40,244 bases of DNA, taken from positions 1 to 40,244 of the forward strand of contig JAVBXL010000048.1 of the NCBI GenBank assembly GCA_030824575.1, read 5' to 3'. Position 1 is the first letter of the stretch. The number at the start of each line of letters is the position of its first letter. Positions 25,151 to 35,268 of this stretch are shown piece after piece. The DNA is from a bacterium. Its GTDB lineage: Bacteria; Pseudomonadota; Alphaproteobacteria; Sphingomonadales; Sphingomonadaceae. The translations under genes were made by a program, and so were the position numbers. The notes under the pieces were generated by a model. It was not told the DNA's origin, did not search any database, and saw nothing but the letters and a program-made list of their open reading frames with translations.

Positions 25151-27581
25151 CCTTCTTATTGTCACCGCCCCCGCAATCGCGATCGTCCTAGCGACGGCAA
25201 CGCCCGCATCAGGGGCGGAAAGACAGGCTATCAGCATCGCCCCCGGCAGGTTGGGCGAGGCGACGATAGCGCTTGGCCGTCAAACCGGCGCCAGCATCGG
25301 CATGTCGGATCAATCGCTGGCCGGCATCCGCAGCCCCGCCGTCCAGGGCCGGATGAGCGCGGAGGCGGCGCTCAAGCAACTGCTCAAGGGCAGCGGCGCG
25401 AAGGCGCAGCGGATCGGCGGCAATGGCTGGCGCATCGTGCGCGCCCGCGCCGCGCGCCCCGCGCCTTCCGCCGCGCCTGCGCCGATCCAGGCCGCGCCGG
25501 TCGCTGAACAGCCCGCCGCAGAAATTATCGTCACCGCGTCGAAGCGCGACACGCCGCTCCCCCGCTATGCCGGCATGGTGGAGGCGCTGGACAGCCGCCT
25601 GTTCAGCACGGCGGAGGCGGCGGGCGGCACCGCCACGCTGCTGGCGCGCGTCGCGAGCCTGAGTTCCACCCATGCCGGCGCGGGCCGCAACAAGCTGTTC
25701 ATCCGCGCCATCGCGGATTCGGGCGTTGCTGGCCCGACCCAGGCGACCACCGGCCAATATCTGGGCGACATGCGCCTGAACTATGCCGCGCCCGACCCCG
25801 ACCTCAAACTTTACGACGTCGGCCGGGTCGAGGTGCTGGAAGGACCACAGGGTACGCTCTATGGCGCGGGATCGCTGGGCGGCATCATCCGCGTCATGCC
25901 CAACGCCCCCAATCTGGCCGAATATGGCGGGCAGATGTCGGCCGGCCTGTCCGCCACCCAGCATGGCGATCCGGGCGGCGACCTGTCGGCGACGCTCAAT
26001 ATCCCGATCGTGTCGGAGAAACTGGCGCTGCGCGTCGTCGGCTATGGCGTGCGCGACGGCGGCTATATCGACGACGTCAATCGCGGCAGCAAAGACGTCA
26101 ACCGGACCGGCACCTATGGCGGCCGCGCCGCGCTGCGTTTTGCGCCCGACGCCGACTGGACCATCGACCTGAATGGCGTGTACCAGCATATCGACGGCGA
26201 CGACGCCCAATATGCGGCCCGATCGGTCGGTCGGCTGCAACGCGCCTCCGCCGTCGCCCAGCCCTATCAATCGGACTATCTGCTGGCCAATCTACGGATC
26301 GAAAAACAGTGGGACAGCCTGCGCTTCGTGTCGTCCACCGGCTATGTCCGCCATGTCCTGGCCGAAAGCTATGATGCGACCCAGCCCGGCGGCCCACCCG
26401 CCCTGTTCCGCCAGCGTAACAAGGTCGCCATCTTCACGACCGAAAACCGGCTGGTGCGCGACCTGGACAATGGGCTGGGCTGGATATTGGGCGCATCCTA
26501 TCTGCAAAGCACGTCCGACCTCAATCGGTCACTGACCTCCTTCGGCACCGCCGAGATGCAGCCCGTCATCATTCCAGGCGTCGCAATGTTCGGCCGCGGC
26601 ATGGCCGCGCCCGCGACCGGCGTGCGCAACATGGTCAAGGAAGCGACGCTGTTCGGCGAAGCCTCCTTCGAGCCAGTCAAGGGACTGATCGCGACCTTTG
26701 GCGGCCGACTGACCAACAGCCGCCTGTCGGGCGAAGCGCTCGATCCGGTCGCCGCGCTTTCCGACAGCGAACTGGCGCGGGCGGAGGCGCAGGCCGACCG
26801 CAGCGAGACGATCTTCCTGCCGTCCGCCTCGCTGCTGACCGACGCCATCCCCGACGTGACGCTCTACGCCCGTTTCCAGCAGGGCTTCCGCCCCGGCGGA
26901 CTGGCGGTCGATGACCAGCGGGTGCGTCGATACCAGAACGACCGCGTGTCCACCGTGGAGATCGGCGCGCGCAAGGGCGTGCCGGGCCGCGACATTTTCG
27001 CCGCCAGTGCGAATGTCGCCTATACCGACTGGCGCAACATCCAGGCCGACGTCACCGACCGCATCGGCCTGCCCACCACCGCCAATATCGGGGACGGGCG
27101 CATCTACACGGTCGAAGGGCGCATCGTCGTGCGGCCGACCCAGGCGATCACCCTGGACGGCAGCGTCATCTATAATGACAGCCGCCTGACCCAACCCAAC
27201 GACTTCATCCGCGCGCTATCTTATGACGGCCGGTCGCTGACCCTGCCCAATGTCGCCAATCTGGGCGGCCGGATCGCCGTTGATTATAACGCACGGGTGG
27301 GCGACGACATGCGCTTTAACCTGTCCGGCTCGGCCCGCTATGTCGGCAAGTCGCGGCTGGGCGTCGGCCCGATCCTCGGCCAGACGCAAGGCGACTATGT
27401 CGATACCAGCCTGTCCGCCAGCCTGACGCGCGGGCCGGTGCAATATTCGCTGTCGCTGACGAACCTGCTCGACAGCAACGGCAACCGCTTTTCGCTGGGC
27501 ACGCCGTTCGACCTGCGCACCGACTATTACACGCCGCTGCGTCCCCGGACGGTGCGCGTCGGGATCGATTTCGCTTTCTGA
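25134..27581 (+). CDS. TonB-dependent receptor with STN signalling domain
   Basis: The product is 815 residues. A signal peptide (MGRRADLLIVTAPAIAIVLATATPASG) is followed by an STN domain at about residues 30-103 (ISIAPGRLGEATIALGRQTG...), then a Pro/Ala linker and TonB-box-like EIIVTASKRD. The plug domain includes VEVLEGPQGTLYGAGSLGGIIRV, and a 22-strand-type barrel ends in VGIDFAF with terminal Phe. STN receptors signal substrate binding to a FecR protein, here the upstream overlapping gene. The substrate (siderophore, sugar or other) cannot be assigned. The ribosome site AAGGAAGG lies inside the fecR 3' end. Confidence 0.93.
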   Translation: MGRRADLLIVTAPAIAIVLATATPASGAERQAISIAPGRLGEATIALGRQTGASIGMSDQSLAGIRSPAVQGRMSAEAALKQLLKGSGAKAQRIGGNGWRIVRARAARPAPSAAPAPIQAAPVAEQPAAEIIVTASKRDTPLPRYAGMVEALDSRLFSTAEAAGGTATLLARVASLSSTHAGAGRNKLFIRAIADSGVAGPTQATTGQYLGDMRLNYAAPDPDLKLYDVGRVEVLEGPQGTLYGAGSLGGIIRVMPNAPNLAEYGGQMSAGLSATQHGDPGGDLSATLNIPIVSEKLALRVVGYGVRDGGYIDDVNRGSKDVNRTGTYGGRAALRFAPDADWTIDLNGVYQHIDGDDAQYAARSVGRLQRASAVAQPYQSDYLLANLRIEKQWDSLRFVSSTGYVRHVLAESYDATQPGGPPALFRQRNKVAIFTTENRLVRDLDNGLGWILGASYLQSTSDLNRSLTSFGTAEMQPVIIPGVAMFGRGMAAPATGVRNMVKEATLFGEASFEPVKGLIATFGGRLTNSRLSGEALDPVAALSDSELARAEAQADRSETIFLPSASLLTDAIPDVTLYARFQQGFRPGGLAVDDQRVRRYQNDRVSTVEIGARKGVPGRDIFAASANVAYTDWRNIQADVTDRIGLPTTANIGDGRIYTVEGRIVVRPTQAITLDGSVIYNDSRLTQPNDFIRALSYDGRSLTLPNVANLGGRIAVDYNARVGDDMRFNLSGSARYVGKSRLGVGPILGQTQGDYVDTSLSASLTRGPVQYSLSLTNLLDSNGNRFSLGTPFDLRTDYYTPLRPRTVRVGIDFAF

Positions 27582-27606
27582 CGTTCTGGATTTGGGCTTA
27601 TTCCCG

Positions 27607-27723
27607 CCGTTCGTCCTGAGTAGCCATTAAGCTTGTCGAAATGGCGTATCGAAGGATGGCGCAATGCGCTCAGCTTTCGATACGGGCCTTCGTCTTCGCT
27701 CAGTCCCTACGCAGGGCGAACGG
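27607..27723. repeat. REPIN-like compound inverted repeat (element F)
   Basis: The left arm starts CCGTTCGTCCTGAGTAGCCA, and its first 49 bases (27607-27655) match the inverted right arm of the element at 5125-5173 with about three differences. The right end (from about 27692) finishes GGGCGAACGG. It lies between the TonB receptor and the autotransporter, in the 272-bp gap that holds no other gene. Confidence 0.7.
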
Positions 27724-27853
27724 TGTTGGCGAAAAATCACGCTCGAATGAATCTGAACAACCATTCATCGCATTGCCTGACGGAAGCCACGGTCGCGCGT
27801 CGTCCCATGCGCACGCGCGCCTTTGATACAGCGCGATACGCAGAGGAGACATC

Positions 27854-30800
27854 ATGCGACATCTATTGGCCTGCACGGCGATCGCGCCCGTGCTCGTGGC
27901 CCTTACCGTGGCCAATGCCGCGGCCGAAACGACCATCGCCACCGCCACCACTGCGGCCGTCAAAACCTCCACCGTGGCCAACGGCGGCGCTGACGACATC
28001 ACCATCAGTGCGGCGGGATCGATCAAGCTGACCGCCGGCGCGGCCGTCACGGTCGACAGCAACAACAAGGTGTCGAACGCCGGTGCCATCACCATTAATG
28101 ACGCCAACAACGTCACCGGCATCCTGGTCGCGCCCGGCACGACCGGCAATATCACCAACAGCGGCACCATCACGCTGACGGAAGATTATACCGCGACCGA
28201 TACCGACAGCGATGGCGACATTGACGGCGCCTTTGCCAAGGGGTCGGGCAAGACCGCCATCTGGGTCCAGTCCGGTGCCGCCCATACGGGCAATATCGAC
28301 CATAGCGGCACGATCACGATAGAGGGCAACCAGTCGGCCGCTATCCGCCTGGACGGCGCGCTGACCGGCAATCTGTCGACCAGCGGCACCACCAGCGTCC
28401 TCGGCGACAACAGCTATGGCGTGGTCGCCAATGATGTGACCGGCAATGTCACGCTGCGCGGCTCCACGTCGGTCCAGGGCGCCAACAGCATCGGCGCGGC
28501 GCTGTTGGGCGACGTCACCGGCGCGGTCAAAATCCAGGGCACGATCGTCAGCACCGGATATCGCAGCACGACCCGCCCCACCGACGTCACGAAGCTGGAT
28601 GCGGACGATCTGCTACAGGGCGGATCGGCCGTCGTGATCGCGGGCAATGTGACCGGCGGCATCATCTTCGACATCCCCCCGACGCTGGACAGCACCGACA
28701 CGGACGTCGATGACGATGGCCTGACGGACAGCACGGAAGGCACCGCTTCGGTCATCACCTACGGATCGGCAGCGGCGGTCCAGATCGGCGCGGCGGACGT
28801 CGATACCGCCATCGGCGCGGTTGCGGCGGGCAGCACCGGATACGGCCTGATCGTAAAGGGCGGCATCGCGGGCTACGGCATTTATGACGGTATCGCCGCC
28901 AACGGGCTGGTCATCGGCGGCCTGGGCGGTGACGTATCGATCGCAAAGGGCGTGCAGGTCAGCGGCACGGTCGCGGCCGTCTCCTACGACAGCAACGCCA
29001 CCGCCATGCGCCTGGGTTCAGGGGCCAGCGCCGACACGATCGACGTCAGCGGAACGGTAGCGGCCAGCGGATCGTCGAAGGACGGGACGTCGGCGCGCGG
29101 CCTGGTGATCGACGCGGGCGCTTCGGTGGCCTCGATCAAGGTCAGCGGCACCGTGGACGCATCGGCCGCCAGCACGGAAAAGGGGGTCGCCATCGCGATC
29201 CTCGATTCGTCGGGCACCGTGTCCAGCCTGTCCAACACCGGCAAGATCAGTGCGTCGGGTGGCAAGACCGGATCGAATATCGCGATCGACCTTTCAGCCA
29301 ACGGCAGCGGCGTCACCTTGACCCAAGCGGCCGCATCCGCCACCGCAACCGCCCCCAGCATCCTCGGCGACATCCGCCTGGGGTCGGGCAATGACGCGCT
29401 GACCGTGTCGGCCGGGACCATCACCGGCAACCTGGCCATGGGCGCGGGTGACGACAGCCTGTCGCTATCCGGCGCGTCCAGCCTGACAGGCAACATCGCC
29501 TTCGGCGCGGGCACGAACAGCCTGACGCTGGCGGGTACGTCCAGCATCACCGGTGCCGTCGATTTCGGCAGCGGCGCGGGCACGATGACCCTGGGCGGCA
29601 CATCGTCCCTGTCCGGCGCGCTCAGCAATAGTGGCAATGTGGCCGTGGCGCTGAACGGCGGCACGCTCAACGCCACCAACACCGGCACCGTGGCGCTCGC
29701 CTCGCTCGCCGCAAACGGCACGTCCACCATCGGCGTCACCATCGATGCTGCCACCGGCGCCAACACCGTCTACACCGTCGCGGGCGCGGCCAGCTTCGCC
29801 AGCGGATCGCTGGTCAAGGTCAACCTGACCGAAGTCGGCGGATCGGCGGGCGACTATGTCATCGTGCGCGCCGGATCGCTTAGCGGATCACCGACGCTGG
29901 GTGCCACCACGCTGCTGCCCTATATCTTCAAGGGCAGCGTCGCGGGGAATAGCACGGCTGGCACGGTGACCCTGTCGATCGCGGCCAAGACCGTGTCGGA
30001 ACTGGGTTTGAGCGGATCGACCGCCAGCGCCTATTCGGCGATCTTCAACGCGCTGGATAATGACGCCGATGTGGCCGGCGCCTATCTGGCGATCACCGAC
30101 GGGGCGACGCTGACCGGCAACCTGCGCCAGATGCTGCCCGACCATGCCGGTGGCACGTTCGAAGCGGTCACCGCGGGATCGCGCGCCACCGCGCGCATCC
30201 TGTCCGACCCCAATGGTATCTACCGGACCAAGGACGGGCGTCTGGGCTTCTGGTTGCAACAGGTCGCCTTTGGCAGCGCCAAGAGCGTGGGCAGCACCGC
30301 TTCCTATGACATCAACGGCTGGGGCGCGGGCGGCGGCCTGGAATATCTGAGCGACATCGGCGCGTTCGGCGGTTCCTTCGCCTATATCCATGGCAGCGAC
30401 AGTGGCGGCGGTTCGAACAATACGGTCGATTCCGACCAGTTCGAACTGGCGGCGCACTGGCGCGGTCAATGGGGTCCGTTCCTCAGTTTCGCCCGCCTCT
30501 CGGCCGCGCGCATCAAGTTCGATGGCACCCGCCATTTCGAAAGCGGCGATGTGGTTCGCACGGCGGACGGCAACTGGAACGGCACGCTGCTGTCGGGCAC
30601 GGCGGGCGCATCCTACCAGTGGCAGATGGGCCGTTTCGGCCTGCGTCCGGCGGTCGGCATCGACTATTACCGCCTCAAGGAGAATGGCTATAGCGAAAGC
30701 GGCGGCGGCGATGCGTTCAACCTGACCGTGCTGGGCCGCACCAGCGACGAACTGACCGCCAACGGCACGGTGACCGCGGGCTACGACTTCGGCAGCCTCA

Positions 30801-31063
30801 ACACGGAGGATGGCTGGGTCCGGCTCGAACTGGAAGGCGGGCGTCGCCAGATCGTGGGCGGGTCGCTGGGCGACACCACCGCGTCCTTCAAGGATGGCGA
30901 CCAGTTCACCCTGGTCGCCGAAGACCGCACCAATGGCTGGACCGGCCGTGCGCGCCTCTATGGCGGCACCGACACGTTCCGCGTGGGCGGCGAATTTGGC
31001 GCGGAGGAACAACAAAATCACGTCGCCATCTCATTTAGGGCGACGGTTAATTTCGTCCTGTGA
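27854..31063 (+). CDS. autotransporter (type Va) with beta-helical passenger
   Basis: The product is 1069 residues with a strong ribosome site (AGAGGAGA). The signal peptide is MRHLLACTAIAPVLVALTVANAAA. The passenger from about residue 25 to 780 is Gly/Ser/Thr/Ala-rich with the short repeats expected of a beta-helix. At 29368-29622 a unit of about 21 residues recurs four times (GSGNDALTVSAGTITGNL, GAGDDSLSLSGASSLTGNI and so on). Two Asp-rich loops (DTDSDGDIDG near residue 115, DTDVDDDGLTD near 282) look like calcium sites. The C-terminal barrel (about 785-1069) ends ISFRATVNFVL. No protease or adhesin motif is identified. Confidence 0.9.
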   Translation: MRHLLACTAIAPVLVALTVANAAAETTIATATTAAVKTSTVANGGADDITISAAGSIKLTAGAAVTVDSNNKVSNAGAITINDANNVTGILVAPGTTGNITNSGTITLTEDYTATDTDSDGDIDGAFAKGSGKTAIWVQSGAAHTGNIDHSGTITIEGNQSAAIRLDGALTGNLSTSGTTSVLGDNSYGVVANDVTGNVTLRGSTSVQGANSIGAALLGDVTGAVKIQGTIVSTGYRSTTRPTDVTKLDADDLLQGGSAVVIAGNVTGGIIFDIPPTLDSTDTDVDDDGLTDSTEGTASVITYGSAAAVQIGAADVDTAIGAVAAGSTGYGLIVKGGIAGYGIYDGIAANGLVIGGLGGDVSIAKGVQVSGTVAAVSYDSNATAMRLGSGASADTIDVSGTVAASGSSKDGTSARGLVIDAGASVASIKVSGTVDASAASTEKGVAIAILDSSGTVSSLSNTGKISASGGKTGSNIAIDLSANGSGVTLTQAAASATATAPSILGDIRLGSGNDALTVSAGTITGNLAMGAGDDSLSLSGASSLTGNIAFGAGTNSLTLAGTSSITGAVDFGSGAGTMTLGGTSSLSGALSNSGNVAVALNGGTLNATNTGTVALASLAANGTSTIGVTIDAATGANTVYTVAGAASFASGSLVKVNLTEVGGSAGDYVIVRAGSLSGSPTLGATTLLPYIFKGSVAGNSTAGTVTLSIAAKTVSELGLSGSTASAYSAIFNALDNDADVAGAYLAITDGATLTGNLRQMLPDHAGGTFEAVTAGSRATARILSDPNGIYRTKDGRLGFWLQQVAFGSAKSVGSTASYDINGWGAGGGLEYLSDIGAFGGSFAYIHGSDSGGGSNNTVDSDQFELAAHWRGQWGPFLSFARLSAARIKFDGTRHFESGDVVRTADGNWNGTLLSGTAGASYQWQMGRFGLRPAVGIDYYRLKENGYSESGGGDAFNLTVLGRTSDELTANGTVTAGYDFGSLNTEDGWVRLELEGGRRQIVGGSLGDTTASFKDGDQFTLVAEDRTNGWTGRARLYGGTDTFRVGGEFGAEEQQNHVAISFRATVNFVL

Positions 31064-31160
31064 CGTCTTGAGAATGAAAGGACGGGCCACACCCCACAGA
31101 CCCTCCCGGTCCGTTCTTTCCGCTCCGGCACATATCCCTCCCCAAGGGCGCCGGACATAA

Positions 31161-31206
31161 AAGAGGGGCGTCGCTGGTCCCCCGGCGGCGCCCCTTTATT
31201 TTATAT
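31161..31206 (+). terminator. intrinsic terminator of the autotransporter gene
   Basis: A long GC-rich stem (GGGGCGTCGC near 31166-31175 with its partner up to CCCC at 31194) is followed by TTTATTTTAT. It lies about 100 bp after the stop codon and at the convergent junction with the next gene. Confidence 0.75.
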
Positions 31207-31782
31207 TCAGGACAAATTTTGCCTTATCTGAGCCAGAAGCTGGCGCAGCGCCTCTCGCATGATGTCGCTTGGCGGCATTGCTTCGCCTTTGCTGACCTTG
31301 ATCTGAACCCGCACTTCGCGCGGCTCAGTCAACAAGCCCGCAGCGGACCAATCGAAAACAAAATCCGCTTCACCGGAAAGATCTTGCCTGTCGCCAGTGC
31401 CAAACACACCCCATGATTTGGCGCATAGTTTGACGCGCATTGCCTTGAAACCGACTTTCAGGCCATCGATGGCAGGCCCGCCGACATCCCGCTCATCGGC
31501 AACCTGCTGCATCAACAATGCCAAATCTCTCTGGGACCGCACGAAATCCCTGCCACGCAAGCTGCTGTTTGGCAGACACATCAAACCGGCGCGAACCGGG
31601 CCGACGACGTCGTCGATCGGAAAGTCGATCGATGTGGTTATCGTGCGGATATCGCTTGCAGCCAAACGCGGCCCAGCATCAGCCGACGTGGAAGCGCGAT
31701 CCACTTTTTCTTGGACAGATCGCGCCTCGGACGCGCCCGAACTTATAAAGGCGACAAGCGCCAGCCAAATAGGAAATTTCAT
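31207..31782 (-). CDS. hypothetical secreted protein
   Basis: The product is 191 residues from MKFPIWLALVAFISSGASEA, with ribosome site AGAGGGGG; earlier in-frame Met codons add a charged leader and are less likely. The signal peptide is clear. The mature part contains two cysteines (GLMCLPN, KLCAKSW), an FVFDWSAAGLLTEPREVRVQIKV beta-rich segment and a C-terminal helix (REALRQLLAQIRQNL). I do not recognise the family. It lies 78 bp downstream of gatB on the same strand and could be read through from it. Confidence 0.65.
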   Translation of the reverse strand: MKFPIWLALVAFISSGASEARSVQEKVDRASTSADAGPRLAASDIRTITTSIDFPIDDVVGPVRAGLMCLPNSSLRGRDFVRSQRDLALLMQQVADERDVGGPAIDGLKVGFKAMRVKLCAKSWGVFGTGDRQDLSGEADFVFDWSAAGLLTEPREVRVQIKVSKGEAMPPSDIMREALRQLLAQIRQNLS

Positions 31783-31860
31783 AGCCCCCTCTTTCGGCAG
31801 CCATGAAAAACACTTGCCCTGCTTTCTCAAGCCGAAATCAAAGGCGGCAGGCGCGAAATG

Positions 31861-33366
31861 CTATCCCGCCAGCGCCTTCTTCACCAGTTCGTTGACGACC
31901 TGCGGGTTCGCCTTGCCCTGCATCGCCTTCATCGTCTGGCCCACGAAGAAGCCGAATAGTGCCTCTTTGCCGCCGCGATATTGTTCGACCTTGTCGCCAT
32001 TGTCGGCCATCACCTTGGCCACCGCCGCCTCGATCGCGCCGGTGTCGCTAGTCTGCTTCAGCCCCTTTTCCTCGACGATCTTGCCGGGCTTGTCGCCGGT
32101 TTCCAGCATGATCTCGAACACCTGCTTGGCGATCGTGCCGCTGATCGTGCCGTCCGCGACCAGCGCCAGCAATTCCGCGCCGTCGATCGGACCGACCGGG
32201 CTCGTCTCCAGCGTCTTGCCCAGCCGGTTGAGCGCCCCATAGAGTTCCGACAACAGCCAGTTGGCGGACGCCTTGGCGACATCGCTCTCGCTCTTGCCCT
32301 GGATGCGCGCAGCCTCCGCCACCAGCGTTTCGAACCAGCGCGCCGTATCGGCGTCGGCCGTCAGCGTCGCGGCGTTATAGGCGGACAGGCCCAGCGCCTG
32401 CTCGTACCGCTTGCGCTTGGGGTCAGGCAGTTCGGGCAGCGAGGCGCGGCACGCCTCGAGGAAAGCGTCGTCCAGTTCCAGCGGCAACAGGTCGGGATCG
32501 GGAAAATAGCGATAGTCGTGCGCATCTTCCTTCGACCGCATCGACCGCGTCTCGTTGCGATCCGGGTCATAGAGCCGCGTTTCCTGCACGATCTTGCCGC
32601 CCGCCTCCAGCACGTCGACCTGCCTGTTCGCCTCATGCTCAACCACGGCCATCACGAAGCGCACCGAGTTGACGTTCTTCGTTTCGGTGCGGGTGCCAAA
32701 CTCATCGCCGGGCTTGCGGACCGACACATTGACGTCGGCGCGCATCGACCCCTGGTCCATATTGCCGTCGCACGATCCCACATAGCGCAGGATCGTCCGC
32801 AGCTTCGCCAGATAGGCCCCGGCTTCGGCGGGCGAGCGCATGTCGGGCTTTGACACGATTTCCATCAGCGCCACGCCCGACCGGTTCAGGTCGACATAAG
32901 AGCTGGTGGGATGCTGGTCGTGCATCAGCTTCCCGGCATCCTGCTCGACATGGATGCGCTCGACGCCGATCACCTTCGTACTGGTGTCCGGGTTCTTCTC
33001 GTCCAGCACGATCTCGACCTGCCCTTCGCCCACGATCGGGTGATAGAGCTGGCTGATCTGATAGCCCTGCGGCAAATCCGCGTAGAAATAATTCTTCCGG
33101 TCGAACCGCGACCATTTGTTGATCTGCGCGTCGATCGCCATGCCGGTGCGCACCGCCTGGCGGATGCACTCCTGATTGGGCACGGGCAACATGCCGGGCA
33201 TGGCCGCGTCGACCAGGCTGACCTGCGTATTCGGTTCCGCCCCGAACGCGGTCGCCGCGCCCGAAAACAGCTTGGCGTTCGACGTCACCTGCGCATGGAC
33301 TTCCAGGCCGATCACGACCTCCCACTCGCCGGTTGCGCCCTGGATGCGATAGGTTGATTCAGTCAT
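31861..33366 (-). CDS. gatB: Asp-tRNA(Asn)/Glu-tRNA(Gln) amidotransferase subunit B
   Basis: The product is 501 residues from [22 protein letters not shown]. It is the kinase/tRNA-binding subunit of the GatCAB complex, which converts Glu-tRNA(Gln) or Asp-tRNA(Asn) to the amidated form. The cradle domain motifs [50 protein letters not shown] and [13 protein letters not shown] are intact. The C-terminal YqeY-like tail domain ends in [13 protein letters not shown]. Its ATG follows the gatA stop by one base. Confidence 0.97.
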   Translation of the reverse strand: MTESTYRIQGATGEWEVVIGLEVHAQVTSNAKLFSGAATAFGAEPNTQVSLVDAAMPGMLPVPNQECIRQAVRTGMAIDAQINKWSRFDRKNYFYADLPQGYQISQLYHPIVGEGQVEIVLDEKNPDTSTKVIGVERIHVEQDAGKLMHDQHPTSSYVDLNRSGVALMEIVSKPDMRSPAEAGAYLAKLRTILRYVGSCDGNMDQGSMRADVNVSVRKPGDEFGTRTETKNVNSVRFVMAVVEHEANRQVDVLEAGGKIVQETRLYDPDRNETRSMRSKEDAHDYRYFPDPDLLPLELDDAFLEACRASLPELPDPKRKRYEQALGLSAYNAATLTADADTARWFETLVAEAARIQGKSESDVAKASANWLLSELYGALNRLGKTLETSPVGPIDGAELLALVADGTISGTIAKQVFEIMLETGDKPGKIVEEKGLKQTSDTGAIEAAVAKVMADNGDKVEQYRGGKEALFGFFVGQTMKAMQGKANPQVVNELVKKALAG

Positions 33367-33367
33367 A

Positions 33368-34852
33368 TTACCACCACTTGTCGGGGCGAGCCGCAAAGCC
33401 TGCACGTTCTTCAATTGCCAGCCCCGCGTTCAGCACGGTCTGCTCGTCCAGCGCCTTGCCGATGATCTGGAGGCCGATGGGCAGGCCCAGCGCGTCCAGC
33501 CCGCCCGGCACCGCCATCGCGGGCAGCCCCGCCAGCGAAGCCGGGACCGTGAAGACGTCGTTCAGGTACATGGCCAGCGGATCGGCCTGCTTTTCGCCCA
33601 AGGCAAAGGCAGCGCTCGGCGCGGTCGGGGTCAGCAGCAGGTCGCACTTTTCGAAAGCCTGTTCGAAATCGCGCGCGATCAGCGCCCGGACCTTCTGCGC
33701 CTGGGTATAATAGGCGTCATAGAAGCCCGCCGACAGGACATAGGTGCCGATCATGATGCGGCGCTTGACCTCCGGCCCGAAGCCGGCGGCGCGGGTGGCG
33801 GCATACATGTCCTGCAAGCCCGCCCCATCGGGCAGGTCGCGCTGGCCATAACGCACGCCGTCATAGCGGGCGAGGTTGGACGAGGCTTCGGCCGGCGCGA
33901 TGATATAATAGGTCGGCAGCGCATATTTGGTATGCGGCAGCGACACTTCGACCACCTTCGCGCCCGCGTCCTTCAGCCAGGCGATGCCGCGATCCCATAG
34001 GGCGGAGATTTCCGCGTTCAGGCCGTCGGGGCGATATTCCTTGGGAATACCGACCGTCTTGCCGCGCAGGTCGCTCGACAATCCCGCTTCCCACTGCGGC
34101 ACGGCCAGGTCGAGGCTGGTCGAATCCTTGGGGTCGAAGCCCGCCATCGTCTCCAGCAGGATCGCATTGTCGCGCACCGTGCGCGCCATCGGCCCGGCCT
34201 GGTCGAGCGAGGAGGCAAACGCTACGATGCCCCAACGCGAGCAGCGGCCATAGGTCGGCTTGATACCGGAAATGCCGGTGAAGGCGGCCGGCTGGCGGAT
34301 CGAACCGCCGGTGTCGGTGCCGGTCGCCGCCGGGCACAGCCGCGCGGCGATCGCCGAAGAAGACCCGCCCGAAGACCCACCAGGCGCCAGCGCGGCATTG
34401 CCGCCATCATTGCGCCGCCAGGGCGAAATCACATTGCCATAATAGCTCGTCTCGTTGGACGATCCCATGGCGAACTGGTCCAGGTTCAGCTTGCCCAGCA
34501 TTCCCGCGCCCGCGGCCCACAGCTTGCCCGACACGGTCGATTCATAGGTCGGCACAAAGCCTTCCAGCATATGGCTGGCGGCGGTCGTCTGCGTGCCTTC
34601 GGTGCAGAACAGGTCCTTCATGCCGATCGGCACGCCGGCCAGCGCGCCCAGCGTTTCGCCCGCAGCCTTCGCCCTGTCCGCGGCATCGGCGGCTTCCAGC
34701 GCCTTTTCGGGCGTTTCCACGATGAAGGCGTTCAGCGCCTTGGCGGCCGCGACATTGGCGTTGAAGCCTTCCGCCACTTCACGCGCCGAAAAATCGCCTG
34801 CGCGAAAACCGTCGCGGATTTCGGCGACAGTAAGATCAGTAAGGTTGGTCAT
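33368..34852 (-). CDS. gatA: Asp-tRNA(Asn)/Glu-tRNA(Gln) amidotransferase subunit A
   Basis: The product is 494 residues of the amidase-signature family; it releases ammonia from glutamine for GatB. The catalytic Ser-cisSer-Lys triad is readable as Lys79 (GVPIGMKD), Ser160 ([10 protein letters not shown]) and nucleophile Ser184 ([13 protein letters not shown]). Its ATG overlaps the gatC stop by one base (TAATG), and the three subunits are clearly one translationally coupled operon. Confidence 0.98.
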   Translation of the reverse strand: MTNLTDLTVAEIRDGFRAGDFSAREVAEGFNANVAAAKALNAFIVETPEKALEAADAADRAKAAGETLGALAGVPIGMKDLFCTEGTQTTAASHMLEGFVPTYESTVSGKLWAAGAGMLGKLNLDQFAMGSSNETSYYGNVISPWRRNDGGNAALAPGGSSGGSSSAIAARLCPAATGTDTGGSIRQPAAFTGISGIKPTYGRCSRWGIVAFASSLDQAGPMARTVRDNAILLETMAGFDPKDSTSLDLAVPQWEAGLSSDLRGKTVGIPKEYRPDGLNAEISALWDRGIAWLKDAGAKVVEVSLPHTKYALPTYYIIAPAEASSNLARYDGVRYGQRDLPDGAGLQDMYAATRAAGFGPEVKRRIMIGTYVLSAGFYDAYYTQAQKVRALIARDFEQAFEKCDLLLTPTAPSAAFALGEKQADPLAMYLNDVFTVPASLAGLPAMAVPGGLDALGLPIGLQIIGKALDEQTVLNAGLAIEERAGFAARPDKWW

Positions 34853-35139
34853 TATTCGATCACCTTGGGCACCGCGAAAAAGCCATGTTCGGCCTGCGGC
34901 GCGTTTGCCAGCACCTTGTCGCGCACATTGCCGTCGGTGACGACGTCCTGGCGCAGCCTTTGGTGGTTGGGGATGACGGCGGTCATCGGCTCAACGCCGG
35001 TGACATCCACCTCGCCCAATTGCTCCACCCAGCCAAGGATGTTGTTGAGTTCGGGCACCATGGCCTCCGCTTCGGCGTCGGTCACCGAAATGCGCGAAAG
35101 GCTGGCGATCTTTTTTACGGTTTGAAGGTCTATCGACAT
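34852..35139 (-). CDS. gatC: Asp-tRNA(Asn)/Glu-tRNA(Gln) amidotransferase subunit C
   Basis: The product is 95 residues, the usual GatC length. The N-terminal [20 protein letters not shown] and central [16 protein letters not shown] followed by VEPMTAV are the family pattern; GatC wraps around and stabilises GatA-GatB. It is the first gene of the leftward gatC-A-B operon and shares a 129-bp divergent upstream region with the DUF3089 gene. Confidence 0.95.
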   Translation of the reverse strand: MSIDLQTVKKIASLSRISVTDAEAEAMVPELNNILGWVEQLGEVDVTGVEPMTAVIPNHQRLRQDVVTDGNVRDKVLANAPQAEHGFFAVPKVIE

Positions 35140-35268
35140 GGGCCGCCGCTACCACCCGCGCCGGTCCGCTTCAAGCTGGTTTCGCGCCCCTTGCGCGCAC
35201 CGGCAGCTTGCGTAAGACAGGAGCGAGCAAATGGGGGCGGCGTCGCCCTTTAAAATCGGAGAGCAAGG

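Noticed and set aside
29368..29622. Tandem repeat suggestive of a CRISPR or satellite array
   Set aside because: The repetition is at protein level (beta-helix turns of the autotransporter); the DNA units diverge and stay in frame.
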